Positions 8,569 to 17,968 of a stretch of 64,000 nucleotides of DNA are shown here, in pieces. The stretch comes from Echinicola shivajiensis. GTDB taxonomy: Bacteria > Bacteroidota > Bacteroidia > Cytophagales > Cyclobacteriaceae. Where the stretch lies: NCBI RefSeq assembly GCF_018642165.1, contig NZ_JAHHZM010000002.1, positions 515,624-579,623 of the forward strand, read 5' to 3'. The translations under genes and the position numbers were made by a program. The notes below the pieces were generated by a model. It was not told the DNA's origin and ran no database searches. It was given only the letters and a program-made list of their open reading frames with translations. Numbering within the stretch: the first letter of the stretch is position 1; each line of letters begins with the position of its first letter.

Positions 8569-9235
8569 GGTAGTGATAAGTTTATCGTTTACTTCATTAA
8601 CAATAAATGTAAAGAAATTATAATTAATGGGCAGATCTTTTATTTTTTGAGCAGGACAAGCCTCTTAGAAAATGAATGGAAGCCTCCAATAAGTATGGCT
8701 ATCCGAGCACTATTTCCTATCTGCTCTACAGATACCTCTAAAATGGAGAATACATTTAAAACCTTATTTTGCTTTTGATTTTTTTCAGTTTCTGGAAATT
8801 CTGGTCTTGTCTACTCATGGAAAAAGCAGTAAAAAATAATTCAAACAGTGATAAAACAACAGCTTTATTTAATGGCCCTACTTTTAATATGATCCGTTTT
8901 CACGCAAGTAGCTTTATTTCTCACAGATTCCACAGATCTACCTGGCGGAAGACAGGTTTAATTAATTATTTCTGTGAAATATGAGTCATTTTGGAGAGTA
9001 ATACTTAGTGGTGGAATAGCGGATATACAGGTTTTTTAATATAGTTATGCTTGCGGGTAAACAGGGACACCTTCTATAGTAGCTTCAACTACGGTAATGG
9101 AATTTATTTCCAATGGAAAAATTTCAAGTGGGTTTTGTCCAATATTACAAAATTAGCCAGTTTACCATTGGGTAATGGTGGTGCCTTTTGTTTTCTCTTT
9201 AGAATATTACTTTGCTTCCTTAAAACTTGGAACCT
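8569..9235. other. 667-base intergenic stretch without a supported gene
   Basis: Only short frames with poor codon character cross this stretch. Around 8900-8960 there is TTTCTCACAGATTCCACAGA followed by ACCTGGCGGAAGACAGGT, an imperfect inverted repeat that looks like a relic of a dispersed palindromic repeat. The side next to 8568 must hold the promoter of the divergent YdeI pair, but no clear consensus was found. Confidence 0.5.
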
Positions 9236-10033
9236 TTATTGTTTTAAAGGAATAAATTGATGTTTTAAGGTGTCAGTTGAAACTTTCCATAATCTAAATC
9301 CCATGGGACGTTCGTCAAAATTCTTGCTAGTGGTTTCTCCACTGACCATTTGAATATTCTCATAATTATTAATGATCAATTTGTGGGTATGTCCTGAAAG
9401 GTATGCTTTAACATTATTCTTTTTAAAGGCTGCCAATATTTCATTACGCTTTCCTAATGGTAAATTATAGTAATGATCTTCCTCTTCTGGGGATTCAGTA
9501 AATATGGGATAATGACCTATTACTATTTTAGGAAGATTTTCCTCCTTATTTTTTTTGAGGCTTTCATTGAACCATTGCTCATGTTTCTCAGATTCCTGCT
9601 CCACATAGACTTTCCACAATTGAGTATTGGTTACCAAAAAGGAAAAACCCTTGTGGCTAAAATCAAAATAATCTTCGCCAATAAATTTCCTATAGTAAGT
9701 CAGACTGGTGTCCGAAGGATTATTGCCAACATCATGATTTCCGGGAGCTACATAACAAGGGATTTCAAATCCCTTCATGATGCCAAGAAAATCAGCATAA
9801 GTACTGTCTGTTGCATCGTTGACTAAGTCTCCGCAAATTACCGCAAAATCAACATTGAGATGATTGATTTGTTCAACAGCCTGTTTGAAGGTTGCTATAT
9901 CATGCTCATATCCACCCATGCCCAATTGGGTATCACATAGTTGGACAAATGAGAATTCTTGCTTTTGTTTAGTGCAGGACAGATTGATTAATAAAATGAC
10001 TAAAAGAAATATCTTACTTAAAAATGAATTCAT
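9236..10033 (-). CDS. Calcineurin-like metallophosphoesterase lipoprotein
   Basis: 265 residues with a lipoprotein signal (LVILLINLSC, acylated cysteine near residue 20). The five metal motifs of the superfamily are present in order: LCDTQLG, GDLVND, GNHDV, GHYPIF and SGHTHK. The opening FVQLCDTQLGMGG resembles the CSTP1/CPPED1 branch, which has protein phosphatase activity in animals. Here the substrate is unknown; an envelope location is inferred from the signal peptide. It is a single gene flanked by empty sequence. Confidence 0.88.
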   Translation of the reverse strand: MNSFLSKIFLLVILLINLSCTKQKQEFSFVQLCDTQLGMGGYEHDIATFKQAVEQINHLNVDFAVICGDLVNDATDSTYADFLGIMKGFEIPCYVAPGNHDVGNNPSDTSLTYYRKFIGEDYFDFSHKGFSFLVTNTQLWKVYVEQESEKHEQWFNESLKKNKEENLPKIVIGHYPIFTESPEEEDHYYNLPLGKRNEILAAFKKNNVKAYLSGHTHKLIINNYENIQMVSGETTSKNFDERPMGFRLWKVSTDTLKHQFIPLKQ

Positions 10034-10195
10034 ATTATGATCGAAAGTATTTGGATCCTAAAGATAAATAAAGCATTCTAATCCATTTAATACTTGTAAA
10101 AACTATTGGCCATTTAGGGAAATTCCAATGTCTCCTTAACTTAATAAAACCAGTGTGATTAAAGTTCTTTTAAATGGAATTGATTTTTGCTTGTG

Positions 10196-11404
10196 TCATT
10201 TACTGACATCTTGCACTCTTTGCAGAATTACCAATGCAGAAAGTCCGGTTAATAATCCTATGAAAAGAATGGAAGTATCAATACCTAGACTGTCCGCTAT
10301 CACACCTGTAACCAAAGCTCCACCTGCGTAACCAAGATCCCGCCAAAACCGAAAAGTCCCTAAGCTTTCAGCCCTTTGACTGGGGTGAGTATAATCTGAA
10401 ATGGCATTGATAAAGGTTGGATAGACCAAAGCTGTGCCCAAACCTAAAACCAGACCAATGCTGGCAAAATGTAGGAAACTGTCTGCCCATATCAAGGTAA
10501 TGATGGCTACAGCCTGTAAAAGCATGCCGTAAAATAGCAACATTTTCTTGGAATATATATCTGATAGCCTGCCTGTAAACAATTGGCTTAAGCCCCAAAC
10601 AGTAGGATAAACAGCGGTAAGAATGCCAATATCCGTAGGATTGAAAGTTTTATTCAGCAATATCAGCGGCAATAATCCCCATATCATACCGTCGTTTAGG
10701 TTGTTCACCAAGCCAGCTTGTGTGATGCCACTTAAGGATTTGTGGGTAAAAGAGGTGTTGAGAAATACTTTTTTGAGAAACGGAATATTGCTTTTGGTGC
10801 CCTCATTGGAAACATGGTGCCTGGTATCTTTGATGAAAAACAAAGATAAAAGAAGACCCAAGATGGAAAATGCAATTCCCAAATAAAAGGGATAGGGTCT
10901 TACACCATAGCTATTGGCAATCAGTCCAGTTAAAAAGGCAACCAAACCTACTGCAGCATAACCTGAAAATTCATTAATTCCCACCGCAAGCCCTCTTTTT
11001 TTGCTACCAACCAAATCAATTTTCATTACTACTGCCATACTCCAAGCTAGACCTTGATTGATGCCAAGAAGGAGATTGGCAAAGATGATCCAGTTCCAAT
11101 TTTGCGCATAGATTAATATAAAGGGAACAGGGAGGGCAAATAACCAGCCGATGACCAATAAGTTTTTTCGGCCTATAAGGTTGGCCCATCTTCCTGTAAA
11201 ATAATTACAGATGGCCTTGGTAAGCCCAAAGGCAATGATAAAGGAAAAGAGGGCGGTATTGGTAGAAATGCTGAATTCCTGCTCGGCAAGTTGGGGTAGG
11301 ATGGATCGCTCAAGTCCAATCATGCCTCCTACAAAGGCATTGATGATCACCAATAATGTAAATTGCTTCCAATTCTCCTTTAAACCTAATTGTATATGGT
11401 CCAT
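10196..11404 (-). CDS. MFS transporter
   Basis: 402 residues with about twelve hydrophobic helices and the MFS loop signature NYFTGRWANLIGRKN between helices 2 and 3, repeated in weaker form as LFTGRLSDIYSKK in the second half. The frame extends upstream to 11446, but those codons fall inside a perfect palindrome, while ATG at 11404 follows GGTAAAGGAAAAAGG on the minus strand. I therefore place the start at 11404. The fold group resembles putative drug or sugar exporters; the substrate is not known. The palindrome just upstream suggests control by a dimeric regulator not encoded next to it. Confidence 0.87.
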   Translation of the reverse strand: MDHIQLGLKENWKQFTLLVIINAFVGGMIGLERSILPQLAEQEFSISTNTALFSFIIAFGLTKAICNYFTGRWANLIGRKNLLVIGWLFALPVPFILIYAQNWNWIIFANLLLGINQGLAWSMAVVMKIDLVGSKKRGLAVGINEFSGYAAVGLVAFLTGLIANSYGVRPYPFYLGIAFSILGLLLSLFFIKDTRHHVSNEGTKSNIPFLKKVFLNTSFTHKSLSGITQAGLVNNLNDGMIWGLLPLILLNKTFNPTDIGILTAVYPTVWGLSQLFTGRLSDIYSKKMLLFYGMLLQAVAIITLIWADSFLHFASIGLVLGLGTALVYPTFINAISDYTHPSQRAESLGTFRFWRDLGYAGGALVTGVIADSLGIDTSILFIGLLTGLSALVILQRVQDVSK

Positions 11405-11422
11405 TCCTTTTTCCTTTACCCT

Positions 11423-11448
11423 GAGTGCTTGACTAGTGTCAAGCACTC
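11423..11448. promoter_or_regulatory. Perfect inverted repeat, likely operator of the MFS gene
   Basis: GAGTGCTTGAC - TAGT - GTCAAGCACTC: 11-base perfect arms around a 4-base centre, 19 bases before the preferred MFS start. No T run follows, so an operator is more likely than a terminator. The regulator is unidentified. Confidence 0.6.
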
Positions 11449-11483
11449 ACAATACTTTTAGATATTGCTTTCTTGTGAAATAC

Positions 11484-12038
11484 TTAAATTAAGGGCTTTT
11501 GAATTAAATATTTCTCTATTACATAAATGATTTCCAATGGATCTAGCGCTGTATTTCTTATTGATCCATGAGTTTTTAATGGAGATGATTTTAAAAATAC
11601 CAGATCGGTAAATTTGCAAAATGCTAATAATTTATCAATCGATTTTTGGTTGATGTCTCTTGATGTGAGAAAATGAAATTGTTTGTCCATTTTATATTTT
11701 ATTGCCCCTCTTAATAGGGATTCAAAAGGAAAGATACGGTTCACTTTAATAATATCATCCATTCCTGAATTCACCTTAAAATTGGTAAAGGAATAATTTC
11801 TCGCATTTCTAATTAAAAGCCCTTTTGAAGATGGTGAAGTTTGATGTTTATGAAAGTTAAATTTATAGGTTCTGACCTGATGTTTAACCTCAAAATAAAC
11901 ATCATAGCCATAACTGGAAACATTTCCTGAATATGGGATATTATTTTTATTCAATACTGAGATTAATTGATCACAGTAATTTTTGTTGGCTTTATAATAG
12001 GGCGATTCACTTGGGCTTAATCTTAGCATTAAAATCAA
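11484..12038 (-). CDS. Hypothetical protein
   Basis: 184 residues, mildly basic, without signal peptide or membrane helix. I recognise no family. Visible features are a basic, tyrosine-rich middle (VRTYKFNFHKHQTSPSSKG) and a lysine-rich LLRGAIKYKMDKQ near residue 115. It lies between the MFS and beta-helix genes on the same strand but 79 bases upstream of the MFS start, with the palindrome between them, so it is probably separately transcribed. The stretch near AFCKFTDLVFLKSS is hydrophobic enough for a folded core. Translation is likely given length and composition, but the role is unknown. Confidence 0.6.
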   Translation of the reverse strand: MILMLRLSPSESPYYKANKNYCDQLISVLNKNNIPYSGNVSSYGYDVYFEVKHQVRTYKFNFHKHQTSPSSKGLLIRNARNYSFTNFKVNSGMDDIIKVNRIFPFESLLRGAIKYKMDKQFHFLTSRDINQKSIDKLLAFCKFTDLVFLKSSPLKTHGSIRNTALDPLEIIYVIEKYLIQKPLI

Positions 12039-12091
12039 TTTGATTCAAAGTAATATTCAATCGTAAAGGTTTTTACACCCTGAAATGGAAA

Positions 12092-13741
12092 TTATTTCGA
12101 AATTACATTCACCTTATTAAACATAAAGGGATTATCACTCAGCCTTAATTCCTTGCCACTGGAAGTGCTTACATTTTTAAGCATGACTTTTTTGGTGATG
12201 ATATAGGGATATTTCTCCTGATAGCTTTCATCGGTCATTTTGGGATTGATATTGGAGAAAATGGCAGGTCCTTGGTATTCATCTGTATGATTTGTGTCCT
12301 CAATTCGGAGATCTTCTATGATGATTTTTTCTGGCATATAACAGGTGTAACCGAAATCATGTTGCCCTGAATAAGAGCCATTGATCAGGTTGGCACTACT
12401 CGGTTTGCCATCAGAAGGAACAAAAGTACAATCCCTGATAATGAATTCCCCTTGCCAGGTACTGCCATAGTCAGAGCGCAGGTTGATCAGGCTCCTTCCA
12501 CGTACAGTAGTGTTTTCGACCAAAAGGGTACCACTACCAATGGCATTGATTCCCATGTGTCCCAGGGTGGAGTTGCGGATGGTGGCATTGGCCACTCCCA
12601 TATGCGCATCAAAGCGGGAGAAGGTACAGTTGTCATAAAGTAGGTTTTTACTGTAGTTAGAGCCCATAATTCCCCAAAAGGTGCGGTCATTGATATCATT
12701 GGTCTGTCGGCAATTCTCAAAGCTAATATTAAGGGCCCGGTTGACGCTGATGTCATAGGTGCCCATGGAAACGGGCTTGCCTGCATTGCCTATGGTTTGG
12801 TAGGTTTTGTGGCCAGTCAGGAGGGTGTTTTTAACTTTTACATTGGCGCAATCCCGGATATTGATGAAACCGCCATAAGGAGCACCATGGTCTCCTTCGC
12901 CCTGAATGTGGTGTTCCAGTCCCTCCACAAGAACATTGGACCTTCGGATTGCAATATTACGACTGTAATAGGTGTACTTCGATTCTGCTTGATTGGCAAT
13001 GGTGGTAAAGCGACCTCCAGTGATAGTTAGGGGCTTTTGGTCCATAGGCAACACCCTGATATCCGTGATATGCTCAAAGTCCCAGATGATGGGAGCATCC
13101 ATATCTACATTTCCCTTTTCATCAACTACAAAAATATCCGTCTGCGCATGTCCATTGTTTTGGTTTAGCCCATAGCGGATATAATGCTTGACATTGGAAT
13201 TAGTAACTGTAATCAGAGATGGCTGGGTAAGGCTAAGATCTATCTTCTCCTGATTTCTTTTTAGTGAAGTGATTCCTTCAAGTTGGTAGGCTTGAAGACT
13301 GGAACTGACCATGAAAATGGAGGCATTCCGGTTTTGCACTTCGGTATCGTCAATGATAAAGGTCGCCGTACCGAAATCGGTATCTGTCTGAATGATGGCT
13401 GTACGCTCCTTTCCTCCAATATAGTAGGTAGCCTCATTATCCGTTTTTACCTTCAGGCCATGCAGGTTGGCAAAAGCATGGGCAGCTGCAATAGCATCCA
13501 TATCATCGGTTTTTCCATTGCCCTTGGCTCCAAAATTCCCATAGCTTAACCATCCTTGGGCTTTGAATTTCTGGAAATCCTTTAGGGAAACATTTACCTG
13601 TAATTCTCCCTTTTCATTAGTGCTCACTTTTGTCTTTTTCTTCAATGAGCTAATCAAAACTTGGTCTTTTAGAGCTTGATCTTGCCCTTGGACAAGCATA
13701 ACATTGCTCATTAGACAGAACAAAATAAGGATATATTTCAT
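12092..13741 (-). CDS. Secreted right-handed beta-helix protein (pectate-lyase-like fold)
   Basis: The start at 13741 gives a signal peptide, MKYILILFCLMSNVMLVQGQ; an earlier ATG eight codons upstream is less likely. The 549-residue product contains GAKGNGKTDDMDAIAAAHAF (residues about 79-98), the usual entry motif of the pectate-lyase superfamily, and then many short strands with asparagines and valines typical of parallel beta-helix coils (VEGLEHHIQGEGD, FENCRQTNDIND, NSTLGHMGINAIGSG). Such proteins are polysaccharide lyases or hydrolases, but catalytic residues and substrate cannot be named here. It is monocistronic and likely periplasmic or surface exposed. Confidence 0.8.
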   Translation of the reverse strand: MKYILILFCLMSNVMLVQGQDQALKDQVLISSLKKKTKVSTNEKGELQVNVSLKDFQKFKAQGWLSYGNFGAKGNGKTDDMDAIAAAHAFANLHGLKVKTDNEATYYIGGKERTAIIQTDTDFGTATFIIDDTEVQNRNASIFMVSSSLQAYQLEGITSLKRNQEKIDLSLTQPSLITVTNSNVKHYIRYGLNQNNGHAQTDIFVVDEKGNVDMDAPIIWDFEHITDIRVLPMDQKPLTITGGRFTTIANQAESKYTYYSRNIAIRRSNVLVEGLEHHIQGEGDHGAPYGGFINIRDCANVKVKNTLLTGHKTYQTIGNAGKPVSMGTYDISVNRALNISFENCRQTNDINDRTFWGIMGSNYSKNLLYDNCTFSRFDAHMGVANATIRNSTLGHMGINAIGSGTLLVENTTVRGRSLINLRSDYGSTWQGEFIIRDCTFVPSDGKPSSANLINGSYSGQHDFGYTCYMPEKIIIEDLRIEDTNHTDEYQGPAIFSNINPKMTDESYQEKYPYIITKKVMLKNVSTSSGKELRLSDNPFMFNKVNVISK

Positions 13742-13957
13742 TATGGGTTTATTTAATTGGAACAATTACAGAAAGATTCAATTAAATCCTAGGAAAATTG
13801 GTTTATACTGAAAATGGATCACAAACTGGTGATTTTTATTCTTTTGCCAAAAAATTAAATGAATTATATGATAAATGGTGGTAATTGGTGCCCTTTCGAA
13901 TTGATCATTCCTATTATTGCGATTAAGCTTAATCAAGCCACTAATATGTTTTGCTAA

Positions 13958-15070
13958 TTAGACTTCTCTTCGACGTTTCCAAAAAAGGGAGGCAGCCCAT
14001 CTTTTTTCTTGTTGGTAAAATTGTTTCCGCAATTGAAGGTACTGACTGAAATTACGGAGAATATCTTCTTGAAAGATTTCATTTGTAGGAATCTCATTGG
14101 CTAATTCCTTCCTAATATGTGTAGCAGCATGACAGGCCGAGCTTATCGCAAAGCCAATTCCCATAGAGGAAATAGGATCAAAAGATACCGCTGCGTCTCC
14201 TATAGCTATAAAACGTTTTATTTGAGTGCTATTGCTGATCTGAGTTTGTGCATTGCGAACCCAGGGGTTTTCAGTTAGGGCCGTAGCTCCTTGTATAAGC
14301 TGTTTTATATGATGGGTTTTTTGCAAGATTTCTTTCCATGATTCAAGGCTATGGATTTCATGTTTAGAGATTATATCAGCATCGGTAAAGAAGGTCAATA
14401 CCATCTTATTATCTGGAAGGCAAGCAGCATACCACCAGCCATTTTCTGCGGCTTCCATTGTCTGTTCAAATTGTAAGCTTTCCTTATCACGTTTAAAGAA
14501 TAAACCAACACCCATCAATGAATCATATTTTTGGGAAGGAGCACCCACTTGCCGGCAGACATTTCCAGTTCTTCCAGAGGCATCCACCAAATATTTGGCG
14601 GAAATAGTGAATTTACCCTGTTCAGGATGGCTCACCAATACTTGCCAAGTCAAATCTTCCTGTTGCCAGAATTTGATGCATTTTGACCTTGGGAATATTG
14701 AGGCACCTCTTTCTGCGGCGACCTCAATAAGCTTCAAATCAAATTTTTCTCTATCCAGTTGGTAGGTGGATTCCTCTGTAGTGAAAATGGAATGAGTACT
14801 GTTGGCTTTGTTACTGCCCCAATAAGCTTTGGTGGCATAGACGGGAATAAAACTATCGGGATCAAAATCAGCTTTTTCTATTTTTAAGTAGTCTAGCAAG
14901 TTAAATATACTGGAAGAAACATGTTCACCTACTCTGGTACGGCTAAAGTCAGATTGCTCGACTATGGTGACCTTCAATTTTGAATAATTCAATAGACTTA
15001 AAGCGGTGGAGGCTCCGCTAGGGCCTCCACCAACAATAAGTAAATCTGTATAATGATGAGCTGTAGACAT
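13958..15070 (-). CDS. lodB: LodB-like FAD-dependent maturase of a CTQ oxidase
   Basis: 370 residues. The FAD-binding GGGPSGASTALSLL (14-27) opens the protein, and GDAAVSFDPISSMGIGFAIS near residue 295 is the second FAD motif of the tryptophan-halogenase-like flavoproteins. In characterised systems (Marinomonas LodB, GoxB) this flavoprotein is needed to hydroxylate the tryptophan and build the cysteine-tryptophylquinone cofactor of the partner oxidase. Its ATG overlaps the stop of the upstream lodA-like gene by one base (TAATG), which strongly supports the pairing and translational coupling. As the LodA partner lies immediately upstream, a free-standing halogenase is less likely. Confidence 0.87.
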   Translation of the reverse strand: MSTAHHYTDLLIVGGGPSGASTALSLLNYSKLKVTIVEQSDFSRTRVGEHVSSSIFNLLDYLKIEKADFDPDSFIPVYATKAYWGSNKANSTHSIFTTEESTYQLDREKFDLKLIEVAAERGASIFPRSKCIKFWQQEDLTWQVLVSHPEQGKFTISAKYLVDASGRTGNVCRQVGAPSQKYDSLMGVGLFFKRDKESLQFEQTMEAAENGWWYAACLPDNKMVLTFFTDADIISKHEIHSLESWKEILQKTHHIKQLIQGATALTENPWVRNAQTQISNSTQIKRFIAIGDAAVSFDPISSMGIGFAISSACHAATHIRKELANEIPTNEIFQEDILRNFSQYLQLRKQFYQQEKRWAASLFWKRRREV

Positions 15071-17202
15071 TATCTTCTGATTCTCGTTCCTGATCTGGGC
15101 ACTCCGAGCCCTTCTCCACTAACAGTAATCTTCTTAAATGCCCTTTCTTCAAGGAAGGAAACCAGTTTTTTGGCTTTTTCACCTTTTTGTTCTATTCGCT
15201 TGACATCATCTTCAATGAAGAAAACAGGGATGGTAGTTTCATTATCGCCCCCATTGCCACTGATCTGACCAATGCCTACTTCTTTGAATGAAAAGAGTTC
15301 GTGGGTCCTTTCAGTTTCGCTGAAATAAGGAAAGCCCTTATCCTGTGAATTGGTATTCCTTATGAAGGCCATGGCTGACCAATGTTCTACCATTTGTACA
15401 AAACTATTGATACCTCTGGCATAATTCATTTGTTGGCCGGCAGGCAAGTGAGATTGCATTTGGCCTTCCAGGGTGATTTCCCCCGTCAGTACATCCCATG
15501 GACTTTGTGGTGGCCACCAATAGGAATAATAGGTAGGAGGCAATGGCTCATTGACTGGACTGCTGGTCAGTTTCTGACGGTCCGAATAGCTTGTTCCAGA
15601 TGCAGTCCAAGTGTCGCTGGTGCTTACTTCCTGAACAGTTGTTCTTGAATCTTTATTAAATGAAAGGTTAGTGAAATTAACTGGCTGGACTGTACATTGG
15701 AAGAAGTCGGCTTGCCATGGACAAGCCATTCTTTTGGTCAAATCCCCAGGTTGGCATCCCCCGCCTTCGCACTCATCTCTTGATGGTGTAAGGCCTGTTT
15801 GATTATACCCTCCGGGGCCTTTTTGGTCAGCAATCACAAATGGCGCTGAATAAATGTTTTTGTTTTGCACGCTCCAGGTAACTTCAATACCAGGGCACAT
15901 AGGCAAACCTACACAGTTTCCTACACTGGCCTGATCCAATTCGCTGACAGGGAAAGGTTCATAGTTGGGGTTATTCTCGAAGGAACCCTTCGCCCATTGA
16001 TTGAGCATAAAGTATTGGGTGTCATTAAGGGCCAAGAATTTAACAATCGTTTCATTGCTCACTGAATTACTACCGGAGTTCAAGGGCATCATAGGAAAAA
16101 AGTCAGTTCCGTTTTCCTTGAACAATTGGGATTGTGGTTGGTTAGGGGATGGGTTTGACTTATCATTGGGCCTTCTGAAATAGGAAAAATAGTTTTCTCT
16201 ATTGGCCTTGTTGGCCTCACTTGGATCTGAGAAATCAAAGATATTGGAAGTAAAAGCCATCATGGACTGTACGTTGGCAACCCATTGATACCCTCCCAAT
16301 CGTTGGATAATTGGTAAGATGTCTCTTTGATAATTGACCACATAAGTAGGGTCAAATGCCCCATTATGGTACATGCTAGGAACTAGATCAAAACTTCTTA
16401 CTGCGACATCAAACATGGAGTCGCTTAAAGTGGAAATGTTTACAATTTCCGGAGCAAAATCCGGGGAGCCGACAATCACCCAAGCTTGTAAGGAAAGTGG
16501 TGCTGATCCGTCATTGAAGGTAACGGTGCAATAGACTGGCCCATCAGATATATCATCATGCCAGGTGTCAGATCCACCATAGCTGGTCAATGGTTCATTA
16601 CCACCGGCATTTCCAAAGCCACCCAAAACGACCAGTCTGCCTTGGTTATCTGTTTTCAAATCCCCTAAAGTAGTAATGGGCATTCCGGAGCTGACATTTT
16701 CTGGTGGATACTGGGCCGGATAACCAGATGGCACAGCGCTTTTATCAAAGCCAATATTTTGATTGGGGCCACTGACAGTCCGTGGTCCTGGATCAATGAT
16801 CAATGTTTGTCTATCAGCTTCTGTGGTTTTTCCAGCATTTCTTAGGGCTACTCCTCTGTTTTTATAACTATTGGCTTCTCCATAAAGCAGATTTCCTTCC
16901 AATTCACTGTATTGGTACCAAGCGGCTTTTTTGTTGGCTAAATGCACCGTCCATTCCATGGAGGAGACATTGGGGGAGTTAGCGGTGAGTTCTGTGCCAT
17001 CAGAGCGCAATATCCTAAAAAGCTGACCTTGGCGCCTTACTTGGCTGAACTCATCCTTGAAATTTTTAATTGGGCCTAGTTTGTTTCCCTGGCCATCCGC
17101 TTCGTAGGGGAGTCCCCCGATGGTATCAGGAGAAAGGCAAAACTGCCCTTTGCTATTTCCTAGTCTTGCGATACCCACTGAAGGGCTTATTTTAAAATCC
17201 AT
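15070..17202 (-). CDS. lodA: LodA-like quinoprotein amino-acid oxidase (CTQ cofactor)
   Basis: 710 residues, beginning FKISPSVGIARLGNSKGQF, the diagnostic opening of the LodA/GoxA family. These oxidases deaminate an amino acid and release hydrogen peroxide, using a cysteine-tryptophylquinone made from their own side chains. The cofactor region is recognisable: NCVGLPMCPGIEVTW (429-443) supplies C430 or C436, and PWQADF (495-500) supplies W496. The C430-W496 spacing of 66 is close to the 65 reported for Marinomonas LodA. Extra cysteines occur at 478, 483, 494 and 503. There is no signal peptide. Substrate (lysine, glycine or other) is unknown. The stop overlaps the lodB start. Confidence 0.9.
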   Translation of the reverse strand: MDFKISPSVGIARLGNSKGQFCLSPDTIGGLPYEADGQGNKLGPIKNFKDEFSQVRRQGQLFRILRSDGTELTANSPNVSSMEWTVHLANKKAAWYQYSELEGNLLYGEANSYKNRGVALRNAGKTTEADRQTLIIDPGPRTVSGPNQNIGFDKSAVPSGYPAQYPPENVSSGMPITTLGDLKTDNQGRLVVLGGFGNAGGNEPLTSYGGSDTWHDDISDGPVYCTVTFNDGSAPLSLQAWVIVGSPDFAPEIVNISTLSDSMFDVAVRSFDLVPSMYHNGAFDPTYVVNYQRDILPIIQRLGGYQWVANVQSMMAFTSNIFDFSDPSEANKANRENYFSYFRRPNDKSNPSPNQPQSQLFKENGTDFFPMMPLNSGSNSVSNETIVKFLALNDTQYFMLNQWAKGSFENNPNYEPFPVSELDQASVGNCVGLPMCPGIEVTWSVQNKNIYSAPFVIADQKGPGGYNQTGLTPSRDECEGGGCQPGDLTKRMACPWQADFFQCTVQPVNFTNLSFNKDSRTTVQEVSTSDTWTASGTSYSDRQKLTSSPVNEPLPPTYYSYWWPPQSPWDVLTGEITLEGQMQSHLPAGQQMNYARGINSFVQMVEHWSAMAFIRNTNSQDKGFPYFSETERTHELFSFKEVGIGQISGNGGDNETTIPVFFIEDDVKRIEQKGEKAKKLVSFLEERAFKKITVSGEGLGVPRSGTRIRR

Positions 17203-17967
17203 GTTGATATAGTTTAAAAGTTAAAAATGTTCTTTAATAAAATACAGCAGTTTACTGGTTGCTGAAACACAATGCTAGCATCCAACAAATGAAACCTATT
17301 AAGTTTCTTCTTGCTGTTAGCTTAATTTAGATATACAAAGCCCATGGATTCAGATCAATAGAGGGGATGGTAATATGCTCTTTTCGTCTTATGTCAAACC
17401 TATTGGTGAATCCTTCTAATTACTCAAAAATTTTTAAAAAAAGGAGGTGCTATTTTCCTGCCTAAAATGCTGTATTGATTTTTATAAATTGTGATTATTA
17501 GAATCACTTTTGAAATACTCTAATCTGATTATCCGCTATGATGTCAGTAACCATAAATCCTTTGCTCAAGTTGTCCGAAGACTGAAGTAATTGATACTTT
17601 CATCAAAAGGATCGTTTCGGTTCCCTTTTAACATTTATTGGTGCAATTGCGGATATACATATACTCCAGTTTTTATTTTCGTTGGTGAAACAAATTTTTT
17701 ATTGTTTTAATGATTATAAATATAACTTTTTATTGCTTTCAATATTTGATCTGCCGTGAAATATCTTGTAAACCTATTTATTTCAATGCAAATAAAAAAT
17801 ACCCCGATTGGTGTAAAATTCTTAAAAAGGAAAGGGACTTAAACAATTTAAATAGGTAATTGGGATATTTGGAAAAGAAACAGATTAAAGCGCTTGGCTA
17901 AATTGTTTAATATTTTTATAAGGAAGAATAAAGAATGATCCATAGTTTTGCTATGGATCATTCTTTA
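17203..17967. other. 765-base intergenic stretch upstream of lodA
   Basis: AT-rich sequence with no supported frame. It must contain the lodAB promoter near its left end and holds the aminotransferase terminator at its right end. I found no repeat family or RNA gene in it. Confidence 0.5.
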
Positions 17968-17968
17968 T
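17928..17968 (-). terminator. Terminator overlapping the aminotransferase stop codon
   Basis: Perfect 18-base arms (ATAAAGAATGATCCATAG and its complement) around TTTTG. The stem begins at the last base of the stop codon, which is unusually close. Confidence 0.82.

Noticed and set aside
8769..9260. Two short plus-strand frames
   Set aside because: Low complexity and no family; they end within the antisense phosphoesterase gene.
13958..15070. Independent tryptophan halogenase
   Set aside because: The coupled lodA-like gene and family layout make LodB the better reading.
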